Source: Saprospiraceae bacterium UBA7328 (lineage in GTDB: Bacteria > Bacteroidota > Bacteroidia > Chitinophagales > Saprospiraceae). Taken from it: a DNA stretch of 45,850 nucleotides. This document shows positions 34,533-42,933 of the stretch, piece after piece. The number at the start of each line of letters is the position of its first letter. Within the stretch, counting starts at the first letter, position 1. The stretch is taken from the NCBI GenBank assembly GCA_002471345.1, contig DKPS01000272.1, positions 1 to 45,850 on the forward strand. Reading direction: 5' to 3'. A program made the position numbers and the translations under genes. The notes under the pieces are model-generated. The model searched no databases. It was not told where the DNA came from and saw nothing but the letters and a program-made list of their open reading frames with translations.

Positions 34533-34830
34533 CAGTATGAATGTCAGAATGCTGATAACTCACTTTGCAAGATTCACATACTAATGTTTCACCATTTCCT
34601 TCTCTCCTTAGTGCAATCCCTTTTAGATTTTTATTTGCATATGCATTGATCCACCCTACGTTGGAATCTTGGCTATGGGAATTGAGGTTTTCTTGTTTTA
34701 ATCTTTTATAAAAATGGCCCCCATATTCCTCTCTTCCCCAGCAATTTGGACAAATGCCCGCTGGAGTTTTAGAGGCTTTTTCTTGATCATTTTGCTTAAT
34801 AAAACTTAATAATGATTTTACTATATCCAT
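34525..34830 (-). CDS. Small zinc-ribbon-like protein
   Basis: A 101-residue protein with two CxxC pairs: CPNCWGREEYGGHFYK (about residues 28-43) and CESCKVSYQH near residues 85-94, a four-cysteine zinc ribbon with a long insert. The CPNCWGR...Y and GWINAYANKNLKGIALRR blocks match what I remember of uncharacterised Bacteroidota proteins. No signal peptide. Probably cytoplasmic, nucleic-acid or protein binding. It is first in a two-gene unit with the 63-residue gene. Confidence 0.65.
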   Translation of the reverse strand: MDIVKSLLSFIKQNDQEKASKTPAGICPNCWGREEYGGHFYKRLKQENLNSHSQDSNVGWINAYANKNLKGIALRREGNGETLVCESCKVSYQHSDIHTDA

Positions 34831-35136
34831 ATTTTCCTTTTTATCAATTGGTAATCCATTGATTAAATTCTTTCCAACTCAGTTGATAATCTCGACAGAT
34901 ACTTGCATTTAATTCTAGCTTATAAGACTACACATTTATTAACAATAAGTTTTCTCATGAATCTATTTTTCAAGTAATTCTAAACATTCCCAAGAATAGA
35001 TGAGATCACCTTTCGACCTCTACTTTCTATGTTTAGTATCTGATTCCCATTATTGATAAATTTTAAAATGTTGAGCCATTTCAAAACCATTTGTTTTCTC
35101 GTTTTCCTTTGGATCAGTTTTTCTTAGATTCTTTAC
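34831..35136. other. 306-base intergenic region
   Basis: Between the start of the zinc-ribbon gene and the stop of selO (both minus strand). It must hold the zinc-ribbon promoter and the selO transcript end. I see no convincing hairpin, repeat or exact -7 box. Confidence 0.45.
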
Positions 35137-36714
35137 CTATGAACTGCATGAAAGCATTGAACAGCCCACTTTATTTCTTGCCCACTCAGGTCTTTTAGTA
35201 AACCATTTTTCGTTTTTGGGTTGTTCATCATATGGGGTTTTTAGCATTTGGTATAAGTCATCAATTAAAGAGTAATCACCATTATCTGCTTTGTCTATTG
35301 CCAGTTGTGCCATATAATTTCTGAGCACATACTTTGGATTTACCTTATCCATTTTGGTCTTTCTTTCTTCATTTGACGTACTTTCTTGCCCTAATCGATC
35401 GATGTATTTGTTTAGCCAGCTTCTCCAACTATCGGTAAGCTCATAATTAATTTTTTCGGGCTCATAAAATGCTTTTAGTAAAGGATCCAAAAATTCTTTG
35501 CCTTCACCTTTCATTTTGACTTTATTAATTTTTGCTAAACTTCTAAAAAATATGGTCATGTCCGTTTCGGTCATTTGAAGTAAATCTTCCAATTCACTAA
35601 TTAATCCTTTGTCGGTTTCATTCTCTTCTGTTAGCCCTAGTTTGCTTTTCATCATTTCCACATATTTCAAATGATAATCTATTTTGTATTTTTCAATGAT
35701 TGCTTCTAGTGGCTTTGGGTCTTCTATTAATAATAGCATGGCATTCGCCAATTGGGCAAGATTCCAAAGAGCAATATGCGGTTGATATCCATATCGATAT
35801 CTGCGTTGTCCATTGTCGGTAGTATTTGGTGTCCATGCATGATCATATCCTTCCAGCCATCCATATGGACCATAATCGATAGTCAATCCTAGTATTGACA
35901 TGTTATCTGTATTCATGACTCCATGGACAAATCCAACACGCTGCCAATGAATTACCATTTCCAACGTTTTTTCTGATACTTCTTTGTAGAATTGGATATA
36001 TCCTTCTTTGATATCCATTTCTATATTAGAAAAGAAGTACTTGATAGTGTAATCTGTCAGCTGTTTTAATGTCTTTACATCTTTTCTTGCAGCAAGAATT
36101 TGAAAATTTCCGAATCGAATAAATGACGGGGCAACTCTACACACAATTGCTCCTTTTTCATAAGAGGGATTGCCATCATACATCACATCTCTCAGTACAT
36201 TGTTACCTGATGACATAAGAGACAAGGACCGTGTAGTTGGTACACCTAAATGATACATGGCTTCGCTACACAGATGCTCTCTAATGGACGATCTTAACAC
36301 GGCTAATCCATCCGCAGATCTCGAGTATGGAGTTTCTCCAGCTCCTTTTAATTGTAAGGCCCACCTTTTGTTTTGATGTACCACTTCTGCTAAGTTGATT
36401 GCTCTTCCATCCCCCAGCTGTCCAGCCCAATTGCCAAATTGATGACCACCATAGCACATAGAATAAGGATCTGTTCCTTTTAATATTTTGGCTCCTGAGA
36501 ACACCTTCAAAAAATCATCACTTTTTGAGTCAATTTGATCGAGTCCAATAACCCTGAGCGTTTCTTCAGATACATGAAGTAATGTAGGATCAGCCGGCAT
36601 TTTAGGAGTTACGAATGAAAAGCAAGATTCAAATACTTGCCTACGAGTATTTTCACTTTTAGGATCTGCAGGAAGCACTGTGTTAAAGGTGTCTTGTATA
36701 TTCAACTTCTTCAT
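35137..36714 (-). CDS. selO: Protein adenylyltransferase SelO (YdiU family)
   Basis: Pseudokinase-fold enzyme that transfers AMP to protein Ser, Thr or Tyr and is linked to redox homeostasis. Signatures: GDGRAINLAE and LQLKGAGETPYSRSADG (ATP-binding and the key lysine), SSIREHLCSEAMYHLGVPTT, then GFVHGVMNTDNMSILGLTID and YGPYGWLEGYD with the metal-binding Asp and Asn. The C-terminus ends GCSMLSCSS; the last Cys corresponds to the selenocysteine near the C-terminus of eukaryotic SelO. Start ATG at 36714 forms an ATGA overlap with the GNAT stop; a further ATG at 36732 is possible. Last gene of a four-gene redox operon. Confidence 0.93.
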   Translation of the reverse strand: MKKLNIQDTFNTVLPADPKSENTRRQVFESCFSFVTPKMPADPTLLHVSEETLRVIGLDQIDSKSDDFLKVFSGAKILKGTDPYSMCYGGHQFGNWAGQLGDGRAINLAEVVHQNKRWALQLKGAGETPYSRSADGLAVLRSSIREHLCSEAMYHLGVPTTRSLSLMSSGNNVLRDVMYDGNPSYEKGAIVCRVAPSFIRFGNFQILAARKDVKTLKQLTDYTIKYFFSNIEMDIKEGYIQFYKEVSEKTLEMVIHWQRVGFVHGVMNTDNMSILGLTIDYGPYGWLEGYDHAWTPNTTDNGQRRYRYGYQPHIALWNLAQLANAMLLLIEDPKPLEAIIEKYKIDYHLKYVEMMKSKLGLTEENETDKGLISELEDLLQMTETDMTIFFRSLAKINKVKMKGEGKEFLDPLLKAFYEPEKINYELTDSWRSWLNKYIDRLGQESTSNEERKTKMDKVNPKYVLRNYMAQLAIDKADNGDYSLIDDLYQMLKTPYDEQPKNEKWFTKRPEWARNKVGCSMLSCSS

Positions 36715-37010
36715 GAAATTATCTCTTTCCATTTATCACTCTTATTGGCTACAGCGGCTATAAATGAGCATAAAGCTGATGCCTTTAAATTGTGAACATC
36801 GATATACTCAAATACTTTCTCTACTAAGACTCGACCAATGCCTTGACCTCTTAAACTATATGGCACTTCAGAATGTACTAAGAGCATGAGTCCTTCTCTC
36901 ATTCTATAATCTACTTTGGCTATAACCTCTTCTATTGAGATTCTAAACTGCTGATTCTTCTTGTCATGAATCAATTGAGAATATTTCAATGTGTTTCTTG
37001 TTCCGTTCAT
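36711..37010 (-). CDS. Small GNAT-family acetyltransferase (YjdJ-like)
   Basis: A 99-residue minimal GNAT domain: FRISIEEVIAKVDYR, GLMLLVHSEVPYSLRGQGIG (strand and acetyl-CoA P-loop, V-x-x-x-x-R-G-x-G-I/V-G), VLVEKVFEYIDVHNL and ASALCSFIA. These short forms lack the N-terminal half of classical GNATs. The acetyl acceptor is unknown. It overlaps the TlpA-like gene by 4 bases (ATGA) and selO by 4 bases, so translation of all three is coupled. Confidence 0.82.
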   Translation of the reverse strand: MNGTRNTLKYSQLIHDKKNQQFRISIEEVIAKVDYRMREGLMLLVHSEVPYSLRGQGIGRVLVEKVFEYIDVHNLKASALCSFIAAVANKSDKWKEIIS

Positions 37011-37528
37011 TTTAATTCTTTCAAATATTCAATCGCTTTATTATCATCTAAGTTAAAATCATTAAAAATGACCTTATTGTTTTGATCAATTAAAATAAAC
37101 CAAGGGGTACCACCTGTCCGATAGTTTCTCATAGTTGAAGATATATTTTCTGTTGATTCGTCTCCTTCATCATGTCCAAAAGGAATGCATATACTATATT
37201 CCTTTTGTATCTCCTTTAACTTCTCAAAAGTATTAGCATGTCTGCCTTCAAACACTGTCTGAATAGCAAGGAAAACAACTTTGTCATTGCCTTCTAGTGC
37301 ATCCACCATTTTCTTCAATGAAGGTAGTCCTCTGCTATGACAACCTGGGCACCATGCCTGAAAACAATAGATTACTTTGAATTTCTCTTCATAATCTTTG
37401 AGCTTTATACTACCAGTCTCATTTCCATAACGATCTATCCATTTAGGAATATTGAATTCTGGGGCATTTTTACTTTCTATACCGTAACTCATTATTCTGT
37501 CTTGTATATTATTCCTTTTATATTTCAA
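37007..37528 (-). CDS. TlpA/peroxiredoxin-like thioredoxin-fold protein
   Basis: A 173-residue redoxin with the active site CPGC in VIYCFQAWCPGCHSRGLPSL (about residues 50-69), then NDKVVFLAIQTVFEGRHANT and the cis-Pro TGGTPWFILIDQNNKV (about 138-153). No signal peptide, so cytoplasmic. The real start could be the internal ATG giving MSYGIESKNA at 37492. CPGC is less common than CPPC or CGPC and suggests a disulfide reductase. It is 12 bases after msrA, so it may recycle MsrA; that is inference from position. Confidence 0.85.
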   Translation of the reverse strand: MKYKRNNIQDRIMSYGIESKNAPEFNIPKWIDRYGNETGSIKLKDYEEKFKVIYCFQAWCPGCHSRGLPSLKKMVDALEGNDKVVFLAIQTVFEGRHANTFEKLKEIQKEYSICIPFGHDEGDESTENISSTMRNYRTGGTPWFILIDQNNKVIFNDFNLDDNKAIEYLKELK

Positions 37529-37540
37529 ATTAGGATTTAT

Positions 37541-38083
37541 TCAATCCATCATTTCTTTTTTCAATTTATCAGCATATTTCTCCCTTAGCTTTTTGATTTT
37601 CGGATCAATAACTACCCGACAATATCCAGCGGTAGAATTACTATTAAAATAATTTTGATGATATCTCTCAGCACTGTAAAATGCTTCCAATGGGGCTACT
37701 TCAGTGACTATTGAGTTAGGGAATGAGCTTTTTAGACTTTTTAAAACCATGTCTACAGTTTGTTTTTGTTTTGTATCATGGTATAGAATGATAGATCTAT
37801 ATTGTGTTCCTCTATCGGCCCCTTGTCTGTTGGGTGTAGTGGGATCATGACTAGTCATAAAAATGGTGATAAGATCCTCATAGCTTATTATATCTGAATC
37901 AAAAGTGACTTGTACTACTTCAGCATGTCCAGTGGTGCCTGTAGAAATTGCTCTATAATTAGGATTTGTTGTTGCTCCACCAGCATATCCTGAAATCACC
38001 TCTGTGACTCCTTCTAACCTTTGGACTATGGCTTCTATACACCAAAAACATCCACCTCCGAATGTAGCTACTTGCTTATTCAT
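37541..38083 (-). CDS. msrA: Peptide-methionine (S)-S-oxide reductase
   Basis: Repairs methionine-S-sulfoxide in oxidised proteins. The catalytic motif is GGGCFWCIEA (about residues 9-18), followed by VISGYAGG, GHAEVVQVTFD, HDPTTPNRQGADRGTQYRS and YHQNYF (about residues 145-150). Length 180 is normal for a cytoplasmic MsrA. It heads a tight operon with a TlpA-like protein, a GNAT and selO. A perfect -7 box (TAAATTTG on the minus strand) lies 23 bases upstream. Confidence 0.95.
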   Translation of the reverse strand: MNKQVATFGGGCFWCIEAIVQRLEGVTEVISGYAGGATTNPNYRAISTGTTGHAEVVQVTFDSDIISYEDLITIFMTSHDPTTPNRQGADRGTQYRSIILYHDTKQKQTVDMVLKSLKSSFPNSIVTEVAPLEAFYSAERYHQNYFNSNSTAGYCRVVIDPKIKKLREKYADKLKKEMMD

Positions 38084-38105
38084 AATTCTCCTTTTATTGT
38101 AATCA

Positions 38106-38113
38106 CAAATTTA
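38106..38113 (-). promoter_or_regulatory. Candidate -7 box of the msrA operon
   Basis: The minus strand reads TAAATTTG, an exact TAnnTTTG match, 23 bases before the msrA ATG. No clear -33 element. Confidence 0.4.
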
Positions 38114-38184
38114 TAGGTAAAGAAAGGATATCGTGTTAGGGCGGCTTCCTTTTGAATTGTGAATAATTCCCGTTTTGAAGTTGG

Positions 38185-38805
38185 CTACGGTAATCTGAAT
38201 TTGGAAGGGGGAATTCCAATCTGACTACTGAAGAAATTACTAAAAGATGGAACGTCCTTAAAATTTAACTCATATGCAATGTCCTGCACTGATTTTTCAG
38301 TATATTTTAAAAGCCTTTTAGCTTCTAATAATCTTCTTTCATTGATGATCTGTATTGGTGTTCTATCTATGTACTTTTTAAAAATATTGGAGAGAGTTTT
38401 GGGAGATTTGAATAACAATTTGGCATAGTCTGATACTTTAGTTAACTCTTTATAATTCTTTTCTACAAGAAAGTTGTATTCCCTGATTAGACCTATACTT
38501 ATGTTGTCGTTGGGTAAGCTATCGTTCTGATTTTTATAAATTCTTAAAAAGAGAATCAAAAACCTTTTCAAAAGATTGCGCAGCATTTCTAGTTTTAGAT
38601 CATCACTTTCTTCCATTTCCATCATTAGAACCTCCCATAAAAGATGGAATTGTTTCTTTTTCTTTTTTGGAATAGCAATTTTTGGGATCTTAGATGCGCC
38701 GAAAAACAATAAACCTTTGCACCCTGTTTCATGATCAGAATCGTCAATGCAATAGAAAGCTCTATTGAATTGGATCACGTTCATTTTTTTTAAAGATAAT
38801 TTCAT
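38185..38805 (-). CDS. AraC-family regulator, C-terminal part (frameshifted gene)
   Basis: Carries the main part of an AraC/XylS-type regulator: FNRAFYCIDDSDHETGCKGL, a helical linker region, then the two helix-turn-helix motifs of the DNA-binding domain (YAKLLFKSPKTLSNIFKKYI and YELNFKDVPSFSNFFSSQIG). The frame should begin upstream in the 81-codon frame ending at 38762; the natural sequence crosses an 8-base A run (minus strand), where dropping one A joins IIFKK to MNVIQFNRAFYC. An in-frame ATG within KKMNVI could allow a shorter product. Regulated genes unknown. Confidence 0.8.
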   Translation of the reverse strand: MKLSLKKMNVIQFNRAFYCIDDSDHETGCKGLLFFGASKIPKIAIPKKKKKQFHLLWEVLMMEMEESDDLKLEMLRNLLKRFLILFLRIYKNQNDSLPNDNISIGLIREYNFLVEKNYKELTKVSDYAKLLFKSPKTLSNIFKKYIDRTPIQIINERRLLEAKRLLKYTEKSVQDIAYELNFKDVPSFSNFFSSQIGIPPSKFRLP

Positions 38806-39007
38806 CGATCTTGTGGAATTCAGTCAGAAAAATAGCACAGTCCTCTTCAATAGTTATAACCTCATTGTCAATTTTTAGATTTGTTTCACCCTCTTTATTC
38901 CAAATTATACTCAATCCAGTTTTTAAGTCTTGATTGAACATATAGCTACGCTCAGGGACGATTTCAGACACGAATATGGTTTCGTCTACATTGGTTTGAT
39001 ATTTCAT
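38762..39007 (-). CDS. AraC-family regulator, N-terminal part (frameshifted gene)
   Basis: 81 codons beginning MKYQTNVDETIFVSEIVPER and ending CAIFLTEFHKIDEIIFKKNE then a short out-of-frame tail. The content is a cupin-like ligand-sensing N-terminus, the normal partner of the AraC domain just downstream. The frame breaks at the run of eight A/T at 38784-38791. The full gene would be about 270 residues. Confidence 0.75.
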   Translation of the reverse strand: MKYQTNVDETIFVSEIVPERSYMFNQDLKTGLSIIWNKEGETNLKIDNEVITIEEDCAIFLTEFHKIDEIIFKKNERDPIQ

Positions 39008-39158
39008 TATTCACTTAAAATTATCCACAAGATGTGATACTAGATTAGAAATAAGAAAACTCAAAAGGGATAGAAGTTGGATTACTCCTTTTTTAGATTA
39101 GCCTCATCATAAGCTTTCATTTCTTTCACCTCTTTGATGTGCTCTTCTACATCCCATT

Positions 39159-40058
39159 CTAACTCAAAAATTTAGCATATTCCGAGATTGTCCCTAGTCC
39201 AACAGAGGCTCTAATGCTATCAATCTGATATGGATTTTCTATTTCATGAAAGACATAACCTTCTTGGCTTGGATGCCCAGTAAGTTGACTTCCATAGATT
39301 TGCGATTTGCCTTCTCGCATCCTCACTCTATCTAATAAGAGAGCTACAGAAGACCATTGCACTTCACCTGCATCTGCGGCATTAGTGATGAGTGTGAGAT
39401 ATTTCTGTTGTATTTCAAGATCAGCATGTTGTATTATTAAGAACGCAGTGGATGCATGCCCCGGACCGACCATAGATTTTCCAGGGTAACCATGTTCTTC
39501 AATGACCTCAATTATTCGTTCTGTATTTTTGGAATCGGCTTTACTTTGTAATCCCCAGAGAGAATCCATTTGAGGAGATCCATTTTCATAGTTTCTCATT
39601 TGCTGCCTATATCTCTGATCTTCATATCTGAGAGTCTCAAATTCTTCCATCATTTCCAAGTTGACACCAGATGCTTTAGCACTTCTTTCATACAATTCTT
39701 GAATAAGGTTGTCGAAGTCAGTCCCTCTCAGGTATTTAAATTCATCGTAATCATTATAAATCTGTTTTGATCCACCCCAATTGATTTCAAAAGCTATTTT
39801 TAATTGTTCATCTCTGTAGTCATAACTTCCTTTGCTATGAGCACATGCAGCATTTCTTAAAGTACTTAGATAACTGGTTTGTTTGATTTTGAATCCTTTT
39901 TGATAATAATAGATACATGAGTCATACTCCATTGCTTTCAGAGCCTTTTCACCAGCTTGAACATACATGGTGTAATCCGGATCGGTAGAACTAAACGTTT
40001 GCCCAGTTACCCGTATCGCTAAAAAGATTATGAAGAAATAAGTTGACAAATTTTTCAT
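39159..40058 (-). CDS. DUF6624-like exported protein, C-terminus frameshifted
   Basis: ATG at 40058 gives MKNLSTYFFIIFLAIRVTGQ, a signal peptide; the longer frame needs a TTG. A TPR-like front (YYYQKGFKIKQTSYLSTLRN) is followed by the domain I recognise as DUF6624: GYPGKSMVGPGHASTAFLII, QHADLEIQQKYL, AADAGEVQW, LLLDRVRMREGKSQIYGSQL. The frame stops at GTISEYAKFLS. One base more at AAATTTTT (minus strand) would continue as IFELEWDVEEHIKEVKEM and end at 39082, a natural C-terminus. So the annotated end is probably wrong or the gene is mutated. Function unknown. It follows the 148-codon gene by 16 bases. Confidence 0.72.
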   Translation of the reverse strand: MKNLSTYFFIIFLAIRVTGQTFSSTDPDYTMYVQAGEKALKAMEYDSCIYYYQKGFKIKQTSYLSTLRNAACAHSKGSYDYRDEQLKIAFEINWGGSKQIYNDYDEFKYLRGTDFDNLIQELYERSAKASGVNLEMMEEFETLRYEDQRYRQQMRNYENGSPQMDSLWGLQSKADSKNTERIIEVIEEHGYPGKSMVGPGHASTAFLIIQHADLEIQQKYLTLITNAADAGEVQWSSVALLLDRVRMREGKSQIYGSQLTGHPSQEGYVFHEIENPYQIDSIRASVGLGTISEYAKFLS

Positions 40059-40074
40059 GATGAGAATTATTGAT

Positions 40075-40521
40075 TTAAGTTTCAATTGTAAAATGATTCT
40101 TTAACTCCGCCCAAAGCATTTTCTTATAGTCTAAGTTTTGTTCCAATTCGCTAAGAGAAGGGCTGAAAAGCATGGATTTATTTAACAATGATTTTTTGTG
40201 AAACAAATTAGCTTCAATATTCAGTCCTAGTTCAAGTGGTTTTAATCCAATACAAATGATAGAATGAGCTGAATGATATTGAGTTAGATCTATTAATTTC
40301 AGTCGATGGGTCTCTTGAAGCTCTATAAGACAGGTGTTTTCTTCACTACAGTTTATGGCATTCAGTATTTTATGTAACAATATTTTGAGTTCAGGATTTT
40401 GATAATCAGATGTCACAATAACAAGAGTTGAGGCATCATTTTTCCAATGAACTTTATGTTCGATTTCTATCGAGTTTTCAATTATATCGTAACGTTTGAA
40501 ATTGTAAAATGATAAATGCAT
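40075..40521 (-). CDS. Uncharacterised 148-residue protein
   Basis: A soluble protein with no signal peptide. Visible features: LKILLHKILNAINCSEENTC, LQETHRLKLIDL, SIICIGLKPLELGLNI and a final LFSPSLSELEQNLDYKKMLW helix. The order 'alternating hydrophobic strand, (I/L)xxxG, LxLxx, SPSLxELExxxxYKKxLWxxLK' reminds me of small unannotated Bacteroidota proteins with a fold like uracil-DNA-glycosylase or Pol III psi, but I cannot confirm that. It probably forms an operon with the DUF6624 gene. Confidence 0.6.
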   Translation of the reverse strand: MHLSFYNFKRYDIIENSIEIEHKVHWKNDASTLVIVTSDYQNPELKILLHKILNAINCSEENTCLIELQETHRLKLIDLTQYHSAHSIICIGLKPLELGLNIEANLFHKKSLLNKSMLFSPSLSELEQNLDYKKMLWAELKNHFTIET

Positions 40522-40670
40522 ATCACAAAATACAATGGTAAAAGATAATTGTTGATCCTCATATTAAAAATCTAATAGTATTTACCCAAAGGCTTAAACA
40601 TTTATCACGAATAAGATATAATCTACAAAAGTGAAATGCTTACGGCTTAAACCTTGCTTACAAATATCAA

Positions 40671-41789
40671 ATGACTGATATTAGAGTAAGAAAATCATGT
40701 AGAGGTATGTCCGCGATCAAAATCACTCCAATAGTTCAGTCTAAATTGAACAATCTTGATATGTCCGAACCACCAGCATTTGGTACTGTATATTCTGATC
40801 ACATGTTTGTGATGGATTATAGAGATGGGGAATGGCAAAAGCCTGAAATCAAGCCATTTGAAGATTTCAGTATTCATCCTGCTAACCTCACTTTGCACTA
40901 CGGGCAAAGCATTTTTGAAGGAATGAAAGCGTCAAAGAATGCTGAGGGAGTTCCACTATTTTTCAGACCAGAAATGCACTCCAAAAGACTCAATGCATCT
41001 GCTAGACGAATGTGTATGCCTGAGGTGCCGCAGGAATTATTCATGCAGGCTATAAATGAATTGGTCACTTTAGATAAGGATTGGATACCTACCGTCCCGG
41101 ATTCTGCTTTGTATGTAAGACCTTATATGTTCGCGACAGAAAAGTACATTGGTGTCAGATCATCAAAGGAGTTCAAATTTGTGGTGTTTACATGCCCTGT
41201 CGGAGCATATTACAGTAATTCTGTAAGTCTTAGGGCAGAGCAAACTTATGTACGAGCTACGCCTGGTGGAGTAGGGGAGGCAAAAACAGCAGGTAATTAT
41301 GCAGCTTCATTATATCCAGCTATGAAAGCTGTAGAAGCAGGTTATGATCAGGTGATGTGGATGGATCCATATGAATTTACCTATATCCAAGAAGTGGGTA
41401 CAATGAATATTTTTTTTGTTGTAGGTGATAAAATAATGACACCTAAGCATAATGGAGCAATACTGAAGGGAATAACCAGAGACTCAGTGATAAAGATACT
41501 TAGAGCAGAAGGCCGTGATGTTGTGGAAATGGATCTTTCAATTAAAAAAATACTCAAAGCGTATAAAAAGGGCCATGTCAAAGAAGTCTGGGGGACAGGC
41601 ACAGCAGCTGTGATTTCTCCTGTTCATCAGATTGCTTATCGCGAAAAAGTGATGGATTTTGACCCTGAGAGCTACACTATAGGTCCTAGGTTAAAGAAAA
41701 TCATAAATGGATTAAGAAGTGGAAAGCATATTGACCAATTTGGATGGGTAAAACCTGCTGTATCTGAAACATTAGTTGAGGCTGTGTAG
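40671..41789 (+). CDS. ilvE: Branched-chain amino acid aminotransferase
   Basis: Class IV PLP enzyme for the last step of valine, leucine and isoleucine synthesis, or the first of their breakdown. Motifs: FGTVYSDHMFVMDYRDGEWQ, LHYGQSIFEGMKA, RPYMFATEKYIGVR, the PLP lysine in GEAKTAGNYAASLYPA (about residue 204), and YIQEVGTMNIFFV plus KGITRDSVI for cofactor phosphate. Length 372 (or 360 from the ATG at 40707, MSAIKITP, preceded by GAGG-like AGAGGT; this second start fits the family better). The stop shares one base with the next gene. Confidence 0.94.
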   Translation: MTDIRVRKSCRGMSAIKITPIVQSKLNNLDMSEPPAFGTVYSDHMFVMDYRDGEWQKPEIKPFEDFSIHPANLTLHYGQSIFEGMKASKNAEGVPLFFRPEMHSKRLNASARRMCMPEVPQELFMQAINELVTLDKDWIPTVPDSALYVRPYMFATEKYIGVRSSKEFKFVVFTCPVGAYYSNSVSLRAEQTYVRATPGGVGEAKTAGNYAASLYPAMKAVEAGYDQVMWMDPYEFTYIQEVGTMNIFFVVGDKIMTPKHNGAILKGITRDSVIKILRAEGRDVVEMDLSIKKILKAYKKGHVKEVWGTGTAAVISPVHQIAYREKVMDFDPESYTIGPRLKKIINGLRSGKHIDQFGWVKPAVSETLVEAV

Positions 41790-42229
41790 TGGTTATTTCC
41801 ACTTATCGGTGTGTTGGAACATTTGTAGTTCTATTTAGTCTCATATTCCTTTGCGATATCTCTCCCATTAATGCACAAAAACCTCTAGAGCTCAAGATTA
41901 AGAGTGTTTTTTTTGGTGGAGGTAGTTACTACATCGATGAAGAGCAAGGACAGGAACTCATAGATTTTTTAGATGGTGAAATGCTCGAAAATTATGAAAT
42001 TCATATTCACAGCCATACAGATAATGTAGGAAGTATAAAATTTAATAAACAACTTTCTCAAATGAGAAGTTGGGCTACAAAGCAGCTGCTCATTTCAAGA
42101 GATTTACCCAAAGAGAAAATTTTCATAAAAGATCATGGCTTAGAAAATCCAGAGTTTAATAATGAGACATGGAGAGGAAGAGCTCAAAATAGGAGAGTAG
42201 ATGTTGTGCTATATCCACTACCGTCTTAA
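41789..42229 (+). CDS. OmpA-like peptidoglycan-binding protein
   Basis: A 146-residue exported protein. GTG start at 41789 overlaps the ilvE stop by one base (TAGTG). A signal peptide runs to about residue 29 (PINAQ). The rest is a compact OmpA C-terminal domain: VFFGGGSYYIDEEQGQELID, the loop YEIHIHSHTDNVGSIKFNKQ with the diaminopimelate-binding Asp, and NPEFNNETWRGRAQNRRVDV (the Arg pair). It probably tethers to peptidoglycan in the periplasm. Why it is coupled to ilvE is unclear. Confidence 0.82.
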   Translation: MVISTYRCVGTFVVLFSLIFLCDISPINAQKPLELKIKSVFFGGGSYYIDEEQGQELIDFLDGEMLENYEIHIHSHTDNVGSIKFNKQLSQMRSWATKQLLISRDLPKEKIFIKDHGLENPEFNNETWRGRAQNRRVDVVLYPLPS

Positions 42230-42237
42230 AGACATCA

Positions 42238-42717
42238 TTAAAAGATTATAATTTTATCCAATTCAGTAACCAATAGTCTGACATAATCCTTTAATTCTTG
42301 AGGCCAATCTTCTTGTTCAAAAGAATCCAATCTCCATGACTGCACACTTTCTGACTCCCCTAATCTAATGTATAATGTACTTTGATCTGTGCAACCAGGA
42401 CAGCCGTATACTTCTTGCTCAGAATCTTTGAGAAATTCAGGAAATTCTGAAAATAGCCTTTGGGCGATTTCTTTTATGTCATCCTCTGCATCAGAAGAAA
42501 ATGTAAAATTGTCTTCATCAAATCTATCCATTTCATCTCTAAATACATGATCATTTTCATATTTGAAAAGGTGGGTGCAATTGCCCTGACAAAAACCATT
42601 AAAGCTTCCAAAAATAAAAGTGCCTTCTTCGATTTGTACTTCGTTAGTTTCGCCCTCTGTACATGATGAAAAACCAATTAAGAAGGGTAATGCTAGTATA
42701 AAAACTATCTTTTTCAT
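42238..42717 (-). CDS. Lipoprotein, unknown
   Basis: 159 residues. SpII signal ending GFSSC (Cys about residue 19). Acidic body with six cysteines after the lipobox region, including FCQGNC and CPGC pairs (about 43-47 and 105-108), which suggests disulfides. End is LLVTELDKIIIF. No family recognised. Convergent with the OmpA-like gene, only 8 bases apart. Confidence 0.65.
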   Translation of the reverse strand: MKKIVFILALPFLIGFSSCTEGETNEVQIEEGTFIFGSFNGFCQGNCTHLFKYENDHVFRDEMDRFDEDNFTFSSDAEDDIKEIAQRLFSEFPEFLKDSEQEVYGCPGCTDQSTLYIRLGESESVQSWRLDSFEQEDWPQELKDYVRLLVTELDKIIIF

Positions 42718-42933
42718 GTTAATTAACTTTCATTTATAAAGACGAAAACTCGTAGCAAAATGTTGGTCTAATTAATAATTTTTTCATTTCTAAATTATAA
42801 GAAATGCTTCAATCAGTTAAAAATTTCAAAATATCGTTATGAACTTCTTAAAGAAAGGTGGATTGATCTAAAAGCTGTGCAACCCTTAGCACTATCGCCT
42901 TATCTTATAATTAGAAAATAAAACGTATTAAAC

